NCBI RefSeq assembly: GCF_002115745.1
Contig: NZ_JFKB01000001.1
Span: 62,001-126,000, forward strand
DNA: 64,000 nt
Source: Thalassospira alkalitolerans
Lineage (GTDB): Bacteria > Pseudomonadota > Alphaproteobacteria > Rhodospirillales > Thalassospiraceae
Reading direction: 5' to 3'
Shown here one piece after another: positions 1 to 9,041 of this stretch; the stretch's first letter is position 1, and each line of letters opens with the position of its first letter. Position numbers and translations under genes: made by a program. The notes under the pieces are model-generated. The model searched no databases, was not told where the DNA came from, and saw only the letters and a list, made by a program, of their open reading frames with translations.

Positions 1-1591
1 CCATAAGGTCAAGCAACGGCGCCAAACAGGCCCTAAACCGTGTAATAAGATCCGATAACCGTGCATAATCATCCCGAATACGTTCAATTCGAGGGGCTGT
101 GTTATCCGCGCCGCTTGCGGTAATGCGATCAATCGTTTCGTCGCGCCAGCCATCCAATGCAGTTTGAAGCCCGTCAAGCCCCGGTCCGGGGCGCGCACCG
201 CGCAACACATATTGTTCCATCTGGCGGGTCAAAACGCGGAATTGTTCCGGCGGCAGGCCCGCCGCACTCAGCGGATGCTTTAAAAGTTCAAGCAACGGCA
301 CGGGGGCAAATTGTTCTTGCACCGCGCGCACCACAAGGCGCAGATAAATCGCCGGGGCGGTATCATGCAACGGGATACCGGCCGAATCATCGATTTCGAC
401 CTCCCACCGGCGCAGCTCGGTTGCGACACGGCGCGCCAACCCCCGATCCGGTGTCACCAGCGCACAGGTTTTGCCGGGATTTTCCAATGCATCGCGCATC
501 ATAAGCGCAATGGTTGCAGCCTCTTCACGCGCACCGGAACAATCGACGCGCAATACACCATCCAGAACATCGGGCGCAAAATTGGTAATATGGCGCCATT
601 GATCGGTGGTCTGAGCCGGGCGAAGTGCTTCACGCGCCAAACGACGACGTTCGTCTTCATGATGCGCGGCATCGGGGACTGAAGGCCACAATAGGACACT
701 GGCCGGGTCGCGCCCGATATGGCCCATTGTCTTACCCAGCAAATGCTGCGGATGGGTCGCGTCCTCGCCTATCGCCTGCCAATCATCACGGCCCAAACCG
801 GCCATCAAACCCGGTAAAACCACACGCCCCTGTGGCATTCCCAAAACCGCCTTCATCAAATCGCGCAGGGCCGGAAACGGCCCGGTGGACCCGGCAATGA
901 TCACCGGCGTTTGCGGTGGGTTATCCTGCCAAAGGTCAATCTGGGCTGCAATCAGGGCATTGCGACGCATCGCCCGGTCACTGACCTGTTGGGTTTCCAG
1001 AATGGCTGGCCAATGCAGGGTCAGGATTTGCAGGAATTCAAGGGTCAGTTGCCAATGCTCGGCGAACTCGGCGGGCACCAGCCCCTTAAGATCATCGAAT
1101 TTACAGTTTTCGGTTTGCACCTGATCCAAAAATCGCGCCAATTCCCCGGCCAGGCGCGCCGCCTGATCCGCGGTTGGTCTTTCACCCTTATGATCGGGTC
1201 GGTTCATGATCAGCCGGGTCAGCAGCAGTTTTCGTTGCAAGTCCGGAATGGATGGCGGCAAATCAAGGGCAGCCTGCTCACCACCGGTGCCATAGATCGC
1301 CAGTTCGTCTTCATCGGCCTCGCCCAGCGCACGAATGGTCGGCAACATCGTCACCGCGCCATTCGATTGGCGCAAAAACGCATCGCGCATCACCTTGGCC
1401 GAACGGCGATTGGGTACCATCAAAACATAATCGGGCAAACGGACCGGCTGATCAGCCGTTTCGACAATCAGTTGTTTGGCAATCAGATCGGCAAAGGCCT
1501 GCCCCGGTGGAATGTAAAACAAGTTTTCTGGTGTTGCGCCCGGGGCCGCAAAATTATCCGCCGCATCCATGTAATCAAACAGATCCGCCAT
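1..1591 (-). CDS. addB: Double-strand break repair protein AddB (N-terminal 530 residues, cut by window edge)
   Basis: The minus-strand frame is open from an ATG at 1591 to the window edge, giving about 530 residues of a protein usually near 1000. It reads as the alphaproteobacterial AddB subunit of the AddAB helicase-nuclease that resects double-strand breaks for recombination. Near the N terminus are YIPPGQAFADLIAKQL, a VLMVPNRRSAKVMRDAFL segment and LPTIRALGEADEDEL, all typical of this family. The C-terminal nuclease and its iron-sulfur cysteines lie outside the window. The start overlaps the murU stop by one base (TGATG), so the gene is the distal member of tsaE-amgK-murU-addB; addA would be expected next. 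Family assignment rests on motif recognition only. Confidence 0.88.
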   Translation of the reverse strand, partial: MADLFDYMDAADNFAAPGATPENLFYIPPGQAFADLIAKQLIVETADQPVRLPDYVLMVPNRRSAKVMRDAFLRQSNGAVTMLPTIRALGEADEDELAIYGTGGEQAALDLPPSIPDLQRKLLLTRLIMNRPDHKGERPTADQAARLAGELARFLDQVQTENCKFDDLKGLVPAEFAEHWQLTLEFLQILTLHWPAILETQQVSDRAMRRNALIAAQIDLWQDNPPQTPVIIAGSTGPFPALRDLMKAVLGMPQGRVVLPGLMAGLGRDDWQAIGEDATHPQHLLGKTMGHIGRDPASVLLWPSVPDAAHHEDERRRLAREALRPAQTTDQWRHITNFAPDVLDGVLRVDCSGAREEAATIALMMRDALENPGKTCALVTPDRGLARRVATELRRWEVEIDDSAGIPLHDTAPAIYLRLVVRAVQEQFAPVPLLELLKHPLSAAGLPPEQFRVLTRQMEQYVLRGARPGPGLDGLQTALDGWRDETIDRITASGADNTAPRIERIRDDYARLSDLITRFRACLAPLLDLM

Positions 1592-2376
1592 CAAACACCC
1601 CCGGCTTTGGCTAAGACCGCCGATTTGGCGATCTGTTCCTCGGCCAATGCATCGGCAATCGCCGGTTCGGCGTCTTTAAGCGCCCCGGGTGTACCGATAT
1701 GAAAATACCGCCCGTCATGGACAAGGCCAAAGCACCGTCCCGCTGCCAATGCCTTGTCATAGACCACATTTGATGAAAACGCCCCATCGGGGGTATTGTC
1801 AAACAGACGCGGCGACAGGATTTGAACCCCGGTAAAGAAATAGGGTGCCGACGGTGCATCGCCGCGACGTTTCAACCGGCCATCAACCTGCCAAAAGAAA
1901 TCCCCCACCCCGTCATAGCCAAATGCCCCCTCGACCGGATAAATCGCCAAAAGTGCATCCATATGCTCGGGATTAAAAGCCTCGGTCAGGCGATCAAAAA
2001 GCGGTTCCGCCCCCTCGGTCCAAAACACATCGGCATTGGCCACCAGCACCGCTTGATCATCCATCATCGGCAGGGCCTTTTTCACCCCGCCGCCGGTTTC
2101 AAGCAAGTCTTCCTCGGGGGATGTCAAAACCCTTGGCATTATGCGGGTTGCAACATGATCGACAATCATCTGGCCCAGATAGTGACTATTGACGACGGCC
2201 TGATCAAACCCGGCAAGGGCAAGCTTATCCAGCACATGATCAAGCATTGGCTTGCCCGCAACCGGCACCAATGGCTTTGGCATATGATCGGTGATCGGGC
2301 GCATGCGTTTGCCAAACCCGGCGGCCAGAACCATTGCCTGGGCTTTGGTTCGTGGCTTTGAATTGGTGTCGCTCAT
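1591..2376 (-). CDS. murU: Sugar-phosphate nucleotidyltransferase, MurU type
   Basis: 261 residues from ATG 2376 (a GTG one codon upstream is also possible). The N terminus carries the nucleotidyltransferase signature LAAGFGKRMRPITDHMPKPL, with the GxGxRMxP loop and PKP, followed by VANADVFW, the metal-site region. Family members near amgK are N-acetylmuramate alpha-1-phosphate uridylyltransferases, which make UDP-MurNAc in the MurA-bypassing cell-wall recycling route known from Pseudomonas. The neighbouring kinase gene supports that role over a glucose-1-phosphate or mannose-1-phosphate activity. The ATG overlaps the amgK stop by one base, implying translational coupling. Confidence 0.85.
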   Translation of the reverse strand: MSDTNSKPRTKAQAMVLAAGFGKRMRPITDHMPKPLVPVAGKPMLDHVLDKLALAGFDQAVVNSHYLGQMIVDHVATRIMPRVLTSPEEDLLETGGGVKKALPMMDDQAVLVANADVFWTEGAEPLFDRLTEAFNPEHMDALLAIYPVEGAFGYDGVGDFFWQVDGRLKRRGDAPSAPYFFTGVQILSPRLFDNTPDGAFSSNVVYDKALAAGRCFGLVHDGRYFHIGTPGALKDAEPAIADALAEEQIAKSAVLAKAGGV

Positions 2377-3476
2377 CACTGCGCCCCTTCATCGGTCGGT
2401 AGCATTGTCGGAGCAAGCCGGGCCTCGGCCGGGATATACGTTGCAATCCATGTGGCCAGTTCAGGCAGGTTTTGATCGGCATCGCGCAGGATCAATTCCC
2501 AGCAATGCGGGATAAAATCAAAATAGCGCCGCTTGCCCGCCTTGATCGCCAACCAGCCAAATCGGCCCAATATCCTGAAATTCCGGACCATATTGCACGC
2601 CGCATATGATGTTTCGAAATCAGAACGATCAAGGTCGTCAAATGCTGCGCAATACCGATTCTTCAGGCTAGATTCCAATTCCGGGCCGATATCATGACGT
2701 ACATCGCGCAAAAGCGACACCAGATCATAGGGCCGTGGTGCAATCGCAGCATCCTGAAAATCGATAATACCGCAATCTTCCTCGCCCTCGTCATTTTCAA
2801 CCAGCATCAGGTTATCGACGTGATAATCACGATGGATAATCACATCCCCCACCCGCCAGCATTGCGGCAAGACACGATCGAGCATGGCATCGAAATCGGT
2901 AATGGCCGCCACGCGCTTTGCCGGAGCAGGCACAATCAGCGGCAGGTAATCAGTCTTGAAACTTTCCAGCATGCGTTTGAAATTGGCGGGTTGGTAATGG
3001 ACCAAATGCCCCCGCGCGGTTTCCATCCCGGCGCCACAATGACGATGCAGGGCAACCAGCTGATCAACCGCCCGCAGATAAAGGGCCGGTTTTGATGTTG
3101 GGGTCAGTTCCAGCGCATGCGTCAGGGTCAGATCACCAAAATCCTCGATCAGAACCAAACCCTGTGTGACGTCACTGGCATAAATCACGGGAACCCGCCA
3201 ACCGGCCTGCAAAAACAGGGCGGTTGTTGTGATCACCGGGGCAACGGATGCCAAACGTTCGGGATTTTCATGAATACCATGCGGATCGACACTGACCGCG
3301 TCAGGCGGAAAATCCATCAAAAGCGCGGTTTGACGTCCATCATCCAGCCGGTAATATTTCCGCGCCGAGGCATCATCAACCAACGGAACCGGCACCACCC
3401 CGGCCCAGCCATTGGTCGTCAGAAAAACCTTGATCGCGTCTGCGCGGGATGAAACGACATCGCTTACCATGCTCAT
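2376..3476 (-). CDS. amgK: Aminoglycoside-phosphotransferase-fold kinase, AmgK type (MurNAc/GlcNAc anomeric kinase)
   Basis: 366 residues. It has the APH kinase fold: nucleotide-binding YYRLDDGRQTALLMD near residue 40, catalytic loop VIIHRDYHVDNLML and metal site IIDFQDAAIAPRPYDLVSLL. Older annotations call it a phosphotransferase or APH-family protein. Next to murU the likely reaction is ATP-dependent phosphorylation of N-acetylmuramate at C1 during peptidoglycan recycling, in the cytoplasm. The ATG overlaps the tsaE stop by four bases (ATGA). The context, not a substrate-specific residue, drives the functional call. Confidence 0.86.
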   Translation of the reverse strand: MSMVSDVVSSRADAIKVFLTTNGWAGVVPVPLVDDASARKYYRLDDGRQTALLMDFPPDAVSVDPHGIHENPERLASVAPVITTTALFLQAGWRVPVIYASDVTQGLVLIEDFGDLTLTHALELTPTSKPALYLRAVDQLVALHRHCGAGMETARGHLVHYQPANFKRMLESFKTDYLPLIVPAPAKRVAAITDFDAMLDRVLPQCWRVGDVIIHRDYHVDNLMLVENDEGEEDCGIIDFQDAAIAPRPYDLVSLLRDVRHDIGPELESSLKNRYCAAFDDLDRSDFETSYAACNMVRNFRILGRFGWLAIKAGKRRYFDFIPHCWELILRDADQNLPELATWIATYIPAEARLAPTMLPTDEGAQ

Positions 3477-3949
3477 GCCCCGTCCCCGCCAAGTTTGGCG
3501 ATGCGATTTTCCCAGTCTTCGCCGTGCGGTATCAACTGAAACACCCGACCATCCACATTTGATCCGGGTTCGATATGAATATCAAGCCGGTTTTCCGGCG
3601 TCAGATATTCCAACCGATCCGGCCATTCGATCAGACTGACACCATCGGCAAAGGCATCTTCGATATCAAGTTCATGAACTTCTTCGGGATCGGACAGCCG
3701 ATAAAGATCAAAATGCCAAACCGGAACCGGGTCAAGTTCATAGACCTGCACCAGGGTAAAGGTCGGACTTGGGACTTCTTCATGCGGATTATTGGCAAAC
3801 GCGCGGATATAGGCCCGGCAAAACGCGCTTTTCCCCATCCCCAATGTCCCATGCATCAGGATCACATCGCCGGGTTTCGCACATGCAGCAAGTTGCCCTG
3901 CAAGGATTTCCGTACCGTTTTGATCGCCAACTGCGACTGTTTTGATCAT
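3473..3949 (-). CDS. tsaE: tRNA threonylcarbamoyladenosine biosynthesis ATPase TsaE
   Basis: 158 residues from ATG 3949; an upstream TTG or ATG up to 4057 would add 36 residues that look unlike the family. The P-loop is GTLGMGKSAF (family usually GxLGAGKT), followed by PSPTFTLVQVYE and HFDLYRLSDPEE, both diagnostic of TsaE. It works with TsaB and TsaD to make t6A37 on ANN-decoding tRNAs; tsaD lies elsewhere in this window (23704-24762). It is the first gene of the leftward amgK-murU-addB operon. A TATAAT hexamer at 3970-3965 may be the -10 element, which would imply a very short leader. Confidence 0.9.
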   Translation of the reverse strand: MIKTVAVGDQNGTEILAGQLAACAKPGDVILMHGTLGMGKSAFCRAYIRAFANNPHEEVPSPTFTLVQVYELDPVPVWHFDLYRLSDPEEVHELDIEDAFADGVSLIEWPDRLEYLTPENRLDIHIEPGSNVDGRVFQLIPHGEDWENRIAKLGGDGA

Positions 3950-4179
3950 GATATCCGTCGTTAAATTATATCCTGCCCTCTGTTGTAGGGCGACGGGACC
4001 ACCCTTCGCAATGATTTTACACCCATTGCCAATCACAAGACCATGGCGCGACACCAAACCGCAAAACAGGCCGGTTTACATTGCGACATGAGGGGCAAAA
4101 TGCTATCTCGCTGATGTATAAATCAGGCTATAAATCACCGTCGTTTTTACCGACTTGATGATATTTGGATGGAATGAAC

Positions 4180-5202
4180 ATGTCAGACGCGTCGCACAGC
4201 ACCGATATCGCCATCATTGGCGCCGGCCCGGTTGGGCTTTTCGCCGTATTCGAAGCCGGGATGCTGGGGCTGAATACGCATGTCATTGATGCGCTTGAAA
4301 TGGTTGGCGGCCAATGCAGCGCGCTATACCCGGAAAAGCCGATTTTCGATATTCCGGCCCATCCGCAGATTGCCGGTCAGGATTTGATCGATCAACTGGC
4401 CAAACAGGCCGCGCCGTTTGAACCGACCTATCATCTGGGCCAACAGGTTATCAAACTTGAAAAACGTGATGATGGCCGTTTCACGCTTGAAACCTCGGTC
4501 GGGACCGTAATTGATGCCGGTGCGGTGGTCATTGCGGCGGGCTGTGGGGCGTTTGGCCCGAACAAGCCACCGATGGAAGGCCTTGAAGATTACGAAGGAT
4601 CGGGCGGGGTTCAATATTACGTCAAACGCCGTGCGGATTTCGCAGGTAAAAAGGTCGTGATTGCCGGTGGCGGTGATTCGGCCGTTGATTGGGCCTTGTC
4701 GCTGCATGATATCGCCGAAAAGGTGATGGTTGTCCACCGTCGCCCGAAATTCCGCGCAGCCCCCGATAGCAGTGCCAAACTTCAGGCACTGGCCGAAGCC
4801 GGCAAGATCGAAATGGTCATCCCCTATCAGCTTAAAAGCCTTAAAGGTGAAAACGGCACCCTTTCCCACGTTGTTGTCGCAACCCTTAAAGGCGAAGAAC
4901 TGGCACTTGAAGCCGATCACCTGTTGCCGTTCTTTGGACTTGCCATGGAACTTGGCCCGATTGCCGACTGGGGCCTGAACCTTGATAAAAACCATATCGG
5001 GGTAACGCAGGCGACCATGGCAACCTCGGTCCCCGGCATCTTTGCAATTGGCGATATCGCCAATTACGACCACAAACTAAAACTGATCCTGTCGGGCTTT
5101 GCCGAAGGTGCCAGTGCCATCCATGCCGCACGCAGCTATCTGTTCCCGGACAAGGAATTCCACTTCGAATATTCAACCACGACCGGCGTTCCGAACGAAT
5201 AA
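4180..5202 (+). CDS. Ferredoxin--NADP reductase, thioredoxin-reductase-like type
   Basis: About 340 residues from ATG 4180; ATG 4174 and TTG 4165 are in frame just upstream. The N-terminal FAD loop is AIIGAGPVGLFAVFEAGML, the NADPH loop is VVIAGGGDSAVDWALSL, and the C-terminal flavin motif is IFAIGDIANYDHKLKLI. There is no CxxC redox pair, which separates it from thioredoxin reductase and fits the YumC-type ferredoxin/flavodoxin-NADP reductases. It would move electrons between NADPH and small iron-sulfur proteins in the cytoplasm. The gene stands alone and divergent from tsaE, with 230 bp between the two starts. Confidence 0.88.
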   Translation: MSDASHSTDIAIIGAGPVGLFAVFEAGMLGLNTHVIDALEMVGGQCSALYPEKPIFDIPAHPQIAGQDLIDQLAKQAAPFEPTYHLGQQVIKLEKRDDGRFTLETSVGTVIDAGAVVIAAGCGAFGPNKPPMEGLEDYEGSGGVQYYVKRRADFAGKKVVIAGGGDSAVDWALSLHDIAEKVMVVHRRPKFRAAPDSSAKLQALAEAGKIEMVIPYQLKSLKGENGTLSHVVVATLKGEELALEADHLLPFFGLAMELGPIADWGLNLDKNHIGVTQATMATSVPGIFAIGDIANYDHKLKLILSGFAEGASAIHAARSYLFPDKEFHFEYSTTTGVPNE

Positions 5203-5237
5203 TCCACCGCTGGTATTCAATACAGGAAAAGCGCGCC

Positions 5238-5648
5238 ATGTCGCCCACAGACTCCCCCCTTCATTCTGGCGGCTGTCTTTGTGGCGCGGTGCGCTTTTGC
5301 GTTTCAGGTGAGCCGACCGGTGGAAATCATTGCCATTGCGGCATGTGTCGCAAGGATAGCGGATCGGGCGTTTCGACTTTTGTCACGTTTCCGGCAAATG
5401 CTGTTACATGGGATCGCAACCCAACCGATTACGAAAGCTCACCGGGTAAATATCGCGGTTTTTGCCCAAAATGCGGTTCCAGCCTGACATGGCGGAGCGT
5501 CGAAGATGCCAATACCATCGACCTGCGTCTTGGCAGCTTTGATGACCCAACCCCCTTTAAAGCACAAAAACACCTTTGGATCAGCACGGCCCTGTCCGGG
5601 TTCTCCAAGATTGATCCCGATATCGACCATTTCGATCAGGGCAGCTGA
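5238..5648 (+). CDS. GFA-family (glutathione-dependent formaldehyde-activating enzyme-like) zinc protein
   Basis: 136 residues. The GFA/CENP-V fold is shown by GGCLCGAVRFCV, then NHCHCGMCRKDSGSG and FCPKCGSSLTWR; the cysteines form two zinc sites. The name comes from Gfa of Paracoccus, but most members have unknown function and formaldehyde chemistry should not be assumed. It starts 35 bases after the reductase gene on the same strand and could be cotranscribed. Length matches the family. Confidence 0.85.
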   Translation: MSPTDSPLHSGGCLCGAVRFCVSGEPTGGNHCHCGMCRKDSGSGVSTFVTFPANAVTWDRNPTDYESSPGKYRGFCPKCGSSLTWRSVEDANTIDLRLGSFDDPTPFKAQKHLWISTALSGFSKIDPDIDHFDQGS

Positions 5649-5805
5649 ACCTTTTCAAGCCCAGAGTATGTTGCACTCAATCAAACCTCACCAAACACAG
5701 TATAAATAAGGGATTTCGGCTCTGGCCCTTGGCGTGCATTCATGTCAGGCTGCAAAATTCCACTTACAATAGAAATCTGCACACAACGCCATTAAGGGGG
5801 CCTTT

Positions 5806-6078
5806 ATGAGTGACCAAAGTCAGGAAGCACAAAAAAAGCCGAACCCGATTAACAACATGCATAAACTGATTCTTTTTGGGTCAAGCACCTTGCTACTTGG
5901 AACGCTTCTTTTGATGGTGACGGTTCAGGCCGCACTTGAAATGATGATGCATGGCCGATCTGCGGGCAGCTTCATCGTTGTCATTGGCACAGCTGTCGCC
6001 ATCGGCCTTCTAGTTGCCGGTTCGACCATTATCTCGAAATGGGTATCGCGCAAAGTACAGGCAATCTTGGAAGAATAA
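5806..6078 (+). CDS. Small two-helix membrane protein, unknown function
   Basis: 90 residues, with a good ribosome-binding site (AAGGGGGCC) before ATG 5806. The first 20 residues are polar, followed by two hydrophobic helices at about 23-46 (LILFGSSTLLLGTLLLM) and 58-80 (FIVVIGTAVAIGLLVAGSTI), then a short basic tail. I recognise no named family. It sits alone between the GFA gene and the convergent UPF0303 gene. Base composition and codon use look like the neighbours, so it is probably native rather than acquired. Confidence 0.7.
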   Translation: MSDQSQEAQKKPNPINNMHKLILFGSSTLLLGTLLLMVTVQAALEMMMHGRSAGSFIVVIGTAVAIGLLVAGSTIISKWVSRKVQAILEE

Positions 6079-6109
6079 TCCACATGGTTAATCCGATCCG
6101 GTGCTTGGA

Positions 6110-6571
6110 TCAGATAACATCCACCTTTAACCAGTCGGCAAGTACGCCAACAATCATTGCATGATCCTCGGCCGAGGCCAGACCGGAAACCGTGATCGCC
6201 GCGATCACGCCAACACCCTTGACCCGGACCGGAAAGCTACCGCCATGATCGGCGTAATCGGCAAAATCGATGCCGTGATCGGCAAGCGTCTTGCCCTTGG
6301 CTTTCAAAGCCATGCCGAACTTCATCGATGATTGATGTTCGCGAAGAGTCAGGTTGCTTTTGCGCCGCGCCCAGGAATCATTGGCCGGAACAGCCCCGGC
6401 AAGGGCCGCATGAAACAGAGTGCGGTCAGATGTGCGGATATTAACCACAACCGGGGCCTTTTGCCCCCGCGCCACAGCAACAAGGGCCGACCCGATTTCC
6501 CATGCCGTATCCTCGTCAAAGCGATCAAAGACCAGAATATGTTCCTGATGATTAAGAAGATCGAGATCCAT
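6110..6571 (-). CDS. UPF0303 / haem-degrading-domain (DUF336, HbpS-like) protein
   Basis: 153 residues from ATG 6571, which has AGGAG six bases upstream; a longer frame to 6664 lacks such a site. The start MDLDLLNHQEHILVFDRFD with DEDTAWEIGSALV and GGSFPVRVKGVGVIAAITVS is characteristic of UPF0303, a branch of the Haem_degrading (DUF336) fold that includes HbpS and GlcG-like proteins. Actual haem binding is not established for this branch. It lies between a convergent small membrane protein and the lepA terminator, so it appears monocistronic. Confidence 0.85.
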   Translation of the reverse strand: MDLDLLNHQEHILVFDRFDEDTAWEIGSALVAVARGQKAPVVVNIRTSDRTLFHAALAGAVPANDSWARRKSNLTLREHQSSMKFGMALKAKGKTLADHGIDFADYADHGGSFPVRVKGVGVIAAITVSGLASAEDHAMIVGVLADWLKVDVI

Positions 6572-6644
6572 GACGGGCTCCTGTTGGGAAATACGGCAAT
6601 TCACTATGCATAGCGCAGGATGTGAATTTGCCAAAAGCACCAAA

Positions 6645-6680
6645 CAAAAAGGCTGCACCCGCAAGGGAATACAGCCTTTG
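6645..6680 (-). terminator. Intrinsic terminator downstream of lepA
   Basis: On the minus strand AAAGGCTG pairs with CAGCCTTT around a 16-base loop and is followed by TTTTTG. It begins about 22 bases after the lepA stop, correctly placed to end the lepA transcript. Confidence 0.75.
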
Positions 6681-6701
6681 TTTCGATATCGTAATTTCGG
6701 T

Positions 6702-8507
6702 TTATTTATCGTCGCTCATCTTAAGCGCATTGATAAAGGCCGATTGTGGAATTTCGACCTTGCCGAACTGACGCATCTTTTTCTTACCGGCCTTCTGTTT
6801 ATCCAGAAGTTTGCGTTTACGCGACACGTCACCGCCATAACATTTGGCTGTCACGTCTTTGCGCATCGCAGATACCGTTTCACGGGCAATCACCTTGCCG
6901 CCAATGGCCGCCTGAATGGCGACCTTGAACATCTGGCGCGGGATCAGGTCCTTAAGACGTTTGCAAATCTCGCGGCCACGATGTTCGGCGGCCGAACGGT
7001 GAACCATCAACGCCAAGGCATCAACGGCTTCGTCATTAACCAGGATCGATACTTTGACCAAATCACTTTCGTCATAACCGGCCAATTCGTAATCGAAGCT
7101 AGCATAGCCACGTGAAATTGATTTCAAACGGTCATAAAAATCAAACACCACTTCGTTCAATGGCAATTTGTAAACCGCCATTGCCCGGTTCCCGACATAG
7201 GTCAGGTCCTGCTGAATCCCACGACGTTCGGTACACAGGGTCAGAATACCGCCAAGGTATTCATCGGGCACCATGATCGATGCTTTAATCCAAGGTTCTT
7301 CGATCGCCTTGATCTTGGTGACGTCGGGGAAATCCGCCGGATTATGCAGCGTGATTTCCTCGTCTTTCATCATCGTGATCTTATACGACACAGACGGGGC
7401 CGTCGTGATCAGGTCAAGTTCGAACTCACGCTCAAGCCGTTCCTGAATGATTTCAAGATGCAAAAGACCAAGGAAGCCGCAACGGAAACCAAGACCCAAT
7501 GCGGTCGAATTTTCCGGTTCGAACTGGAACGACGCATCGTTAAGATGCAGCTTTTCCAGCGCATCGCGAAGAACATCATATTCGCTGGTATCAACCGGGA
7601 ACATACCACAGAACACGACCGGAATGGACGGTTTGAAACCAGCCAATGGTTTGGCACAAGGGCGCTTTTCTTCGGTAATCGTATCACCAACTTCACATTC
7701 CGCCACGGTTTTCATGCCGCAATTGATAAAGCCGATTTCGCCCGGCCCCATTTGATCAAGTGAAATCGGTTTGGGCGTAAACACCCCAACACGGTCAACC
7801 GTGTGGGTGACCTTGGCATTCATAAAGCGGATTTTCTGGCCTTTTTTCAGCGTGCCTTCCTTGACCCGCACCAAAATCATCACGCCAAGATAAGCATCAT
7901 ACCAACTATCAACCAAAAGAACTTCAAGCGGTGCAGTCGCGTCACCGGTTGGTGCCGGAAGACGATGGACCAATGCTTCAAGCACGTCAGGCACGCCAAG
8001 ACCGGTCTTGGCCGAAATCATCACCGCATCGCTGGCATCAATGCCAATCACTTCTTCGATCTGTTCTTTGACGCGCTCGGGTTCTGCGGCTGGCAGATCG
8101 ACCTTGTTCAGAACCGGTACGATTTCGTGATTGTTTTCAATCGCCTGATAAACGTTGGCAAGCGTCTGTGCTTCAACCCCTTGGGCGGCATCCACCACCA
8201 AAAGCGATCCTTCACAGGCCGCCAATGACCGCGAGACTTCATAAGCAAAGTCAACATGGCCCGGCGTATCCATCAGGTTCAGGGTGTATTCCTGACCATC
8301 CTTGGCGATGTATTTCAAACGCACGGCCTGGGATTTGATCGTGATCCCGCGTTCGCGCTCGATATCCATCGAGTCGAGGACCTGTTCAGACATCTCGCGA
8401 TCCGTCAAACCACCGGTTAACTGGATCAGACGGTCAGCCAGGGTCGATTTACCGTGGTCGATATGCGCGATAATCGAGAAATTTCGAATATTCTTAAGAT
8501 CGGTCAT
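6702..8507 (-). CDS. lepA: Elongation factor 4 (LepA), translational GTPase
   Basis: 601 residues from ATG 8507; the frame is open eight residues further but the family begins [20 protein letters not shown] as here. G motifs are AHIDHGKST (P-loop), DTPGHVDF and NKVDLP. Domains II-V follow, with PALAGFKP-type EF4 sequence and the LepA-specific C terminus ending [18 protein letters not shown]. It acts on the ribosome, membrane-associated under some conditions, and is thought to help with translocation or initiation defects and assembly. Full length, single-gene unit with its own terminator. Confidence 0.97.
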   Translation of the reverse strand: MTDLKNIRNFSIIAHIDHGKSTLADRLIQLTGGLTDREMSEQVLDSMDIERERGITIKSQAVRLKYIAKDGQEYTLNLMDTPGHVDFAYEVSRSLAACEGSLLVVDAAQGVEAQTLANVYQAIENNHEIVPVLNKVDLPAAEPERVKEQIEEVIGIDASDAVMISAKTGLGVPDVLEALVHRLPAPTGDATAPLEVLLVDSWYDAYLGVMILVRVKEGTLKKGQKIRFMNAKVTHTVDRVGVFTPKPISLDQMGPGEIGFINCGMKTVAECEVGDTITEEKRPCAKPLAGFKPSIPVVFCGMFPVDTSEYDVLRDALEKLHLNDASFQFEPENSTALGLGFRCGFLGLLHLEIIQERLEREFELDLITTAPSVSYKITMMKDEEITLHNPADFPDVTKIKAIEEPWIKASIMVPDEYLGGILTLCTERRGIQQDLTYVGNRAMAVYKLPLNEVVFDFYDRLKSISRGYASFDYELAGYDESDLVKVSILVNDEAVDALALMVHRSAAEHRGREICKRLKDLIPRQMFKVAIQAAIGGKVIARETVSAMRKDVTAKCYGGDVSRKRKLLDKQKAGKKKMRQFGKVEIPQSAFINALKMSDDK

Positions 8508-9041
8508 ATTGCTGCTTCTGGCACTGGGCAAAGGTTATGTTAAAAATTCGGTTCGGCATTGGCCAAATCATGATCGCGTTTTAATCGATCACTTATCACA
8601 AAGCCGGTGTCACGCCGTTTGCATCACCCCGGTCAGCCCACCAGTTCACGGCAGCGACTTCGGGGAAAAACGCAGCAAAAAATCATATTCTGCTGTGGCG
8701 CAATCGGGCGATACCGGCAATTTCGGATCGTCTTGGTATTCAAGGCGATTAGATCGCAATCGCCGACAGCGGGTTTATAGGGGGTTTTCATACCAATTAG
8801 AAGTGCTGTGTTTGATTTCCGTCCGGTGAACTTGCCCACACCCTGCACCGGATTTGCATGATAGACAGGACATACCACATCCCGTCGGGCTAAAACCGCC
8901 ACAAGCCTCTGTCATCGTGCCGTTTTTTATCCCATATGGTTGATGATATTTCCGGTTGAATGCTTTTCAACCGGGTCAAAAGGAAATAGGCTTTCGATCA
9001 GGGACAACGCGGTCGATTTTGACAAGAGTACATCTTAGAAA
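8508..9041. other. 534 bp intergenic region between lepA and the sensor kinase
   Basis: The two flanking genes diverge, so promoters for both must lie here. I see no convincing gene: the open frame at 8633-8902 (minus) has no family resemblance and no good ribosome-binding site. There are two hairpin-forming inverted repeats, GGCGATT/AATCGCC at 8744-8764 and CCGGTTGAA/TTCAACCGG at 8952-8974. Neither is followed by a T run. No tRNA-like TPsiC signature was found. Confidence 0.6.
8952..8974. promoter_or_regulatory. Perfect 9-bp inverted repeat upstream of the sensor kinase
   Basis: CCGGTTGAA-TGCTT-TTCAACCGG, ending 67 bases before the kinase start. It could be an operator or a leader hairpin; no T tract follows on either strand, so it is not a standard terminator. 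Confidence 0.45.

Noticed and set aside
911..1702. 263-residue plus-strand open frame at the window start
   Set aside because: It is antisense to addB and murU, both recognisable; low-quality composition.
4324..5073. 249-residue minus-strand open frame
   Set aside because: Antisense shadow of the ferredoxin-NADP reductase gene.
8633..8902. 89-residue minus-strand open frame upstream of the sensor kinase
   Set aside because: No ribosome-binding site, no family resemblance and composition unlike the coding neighbours.
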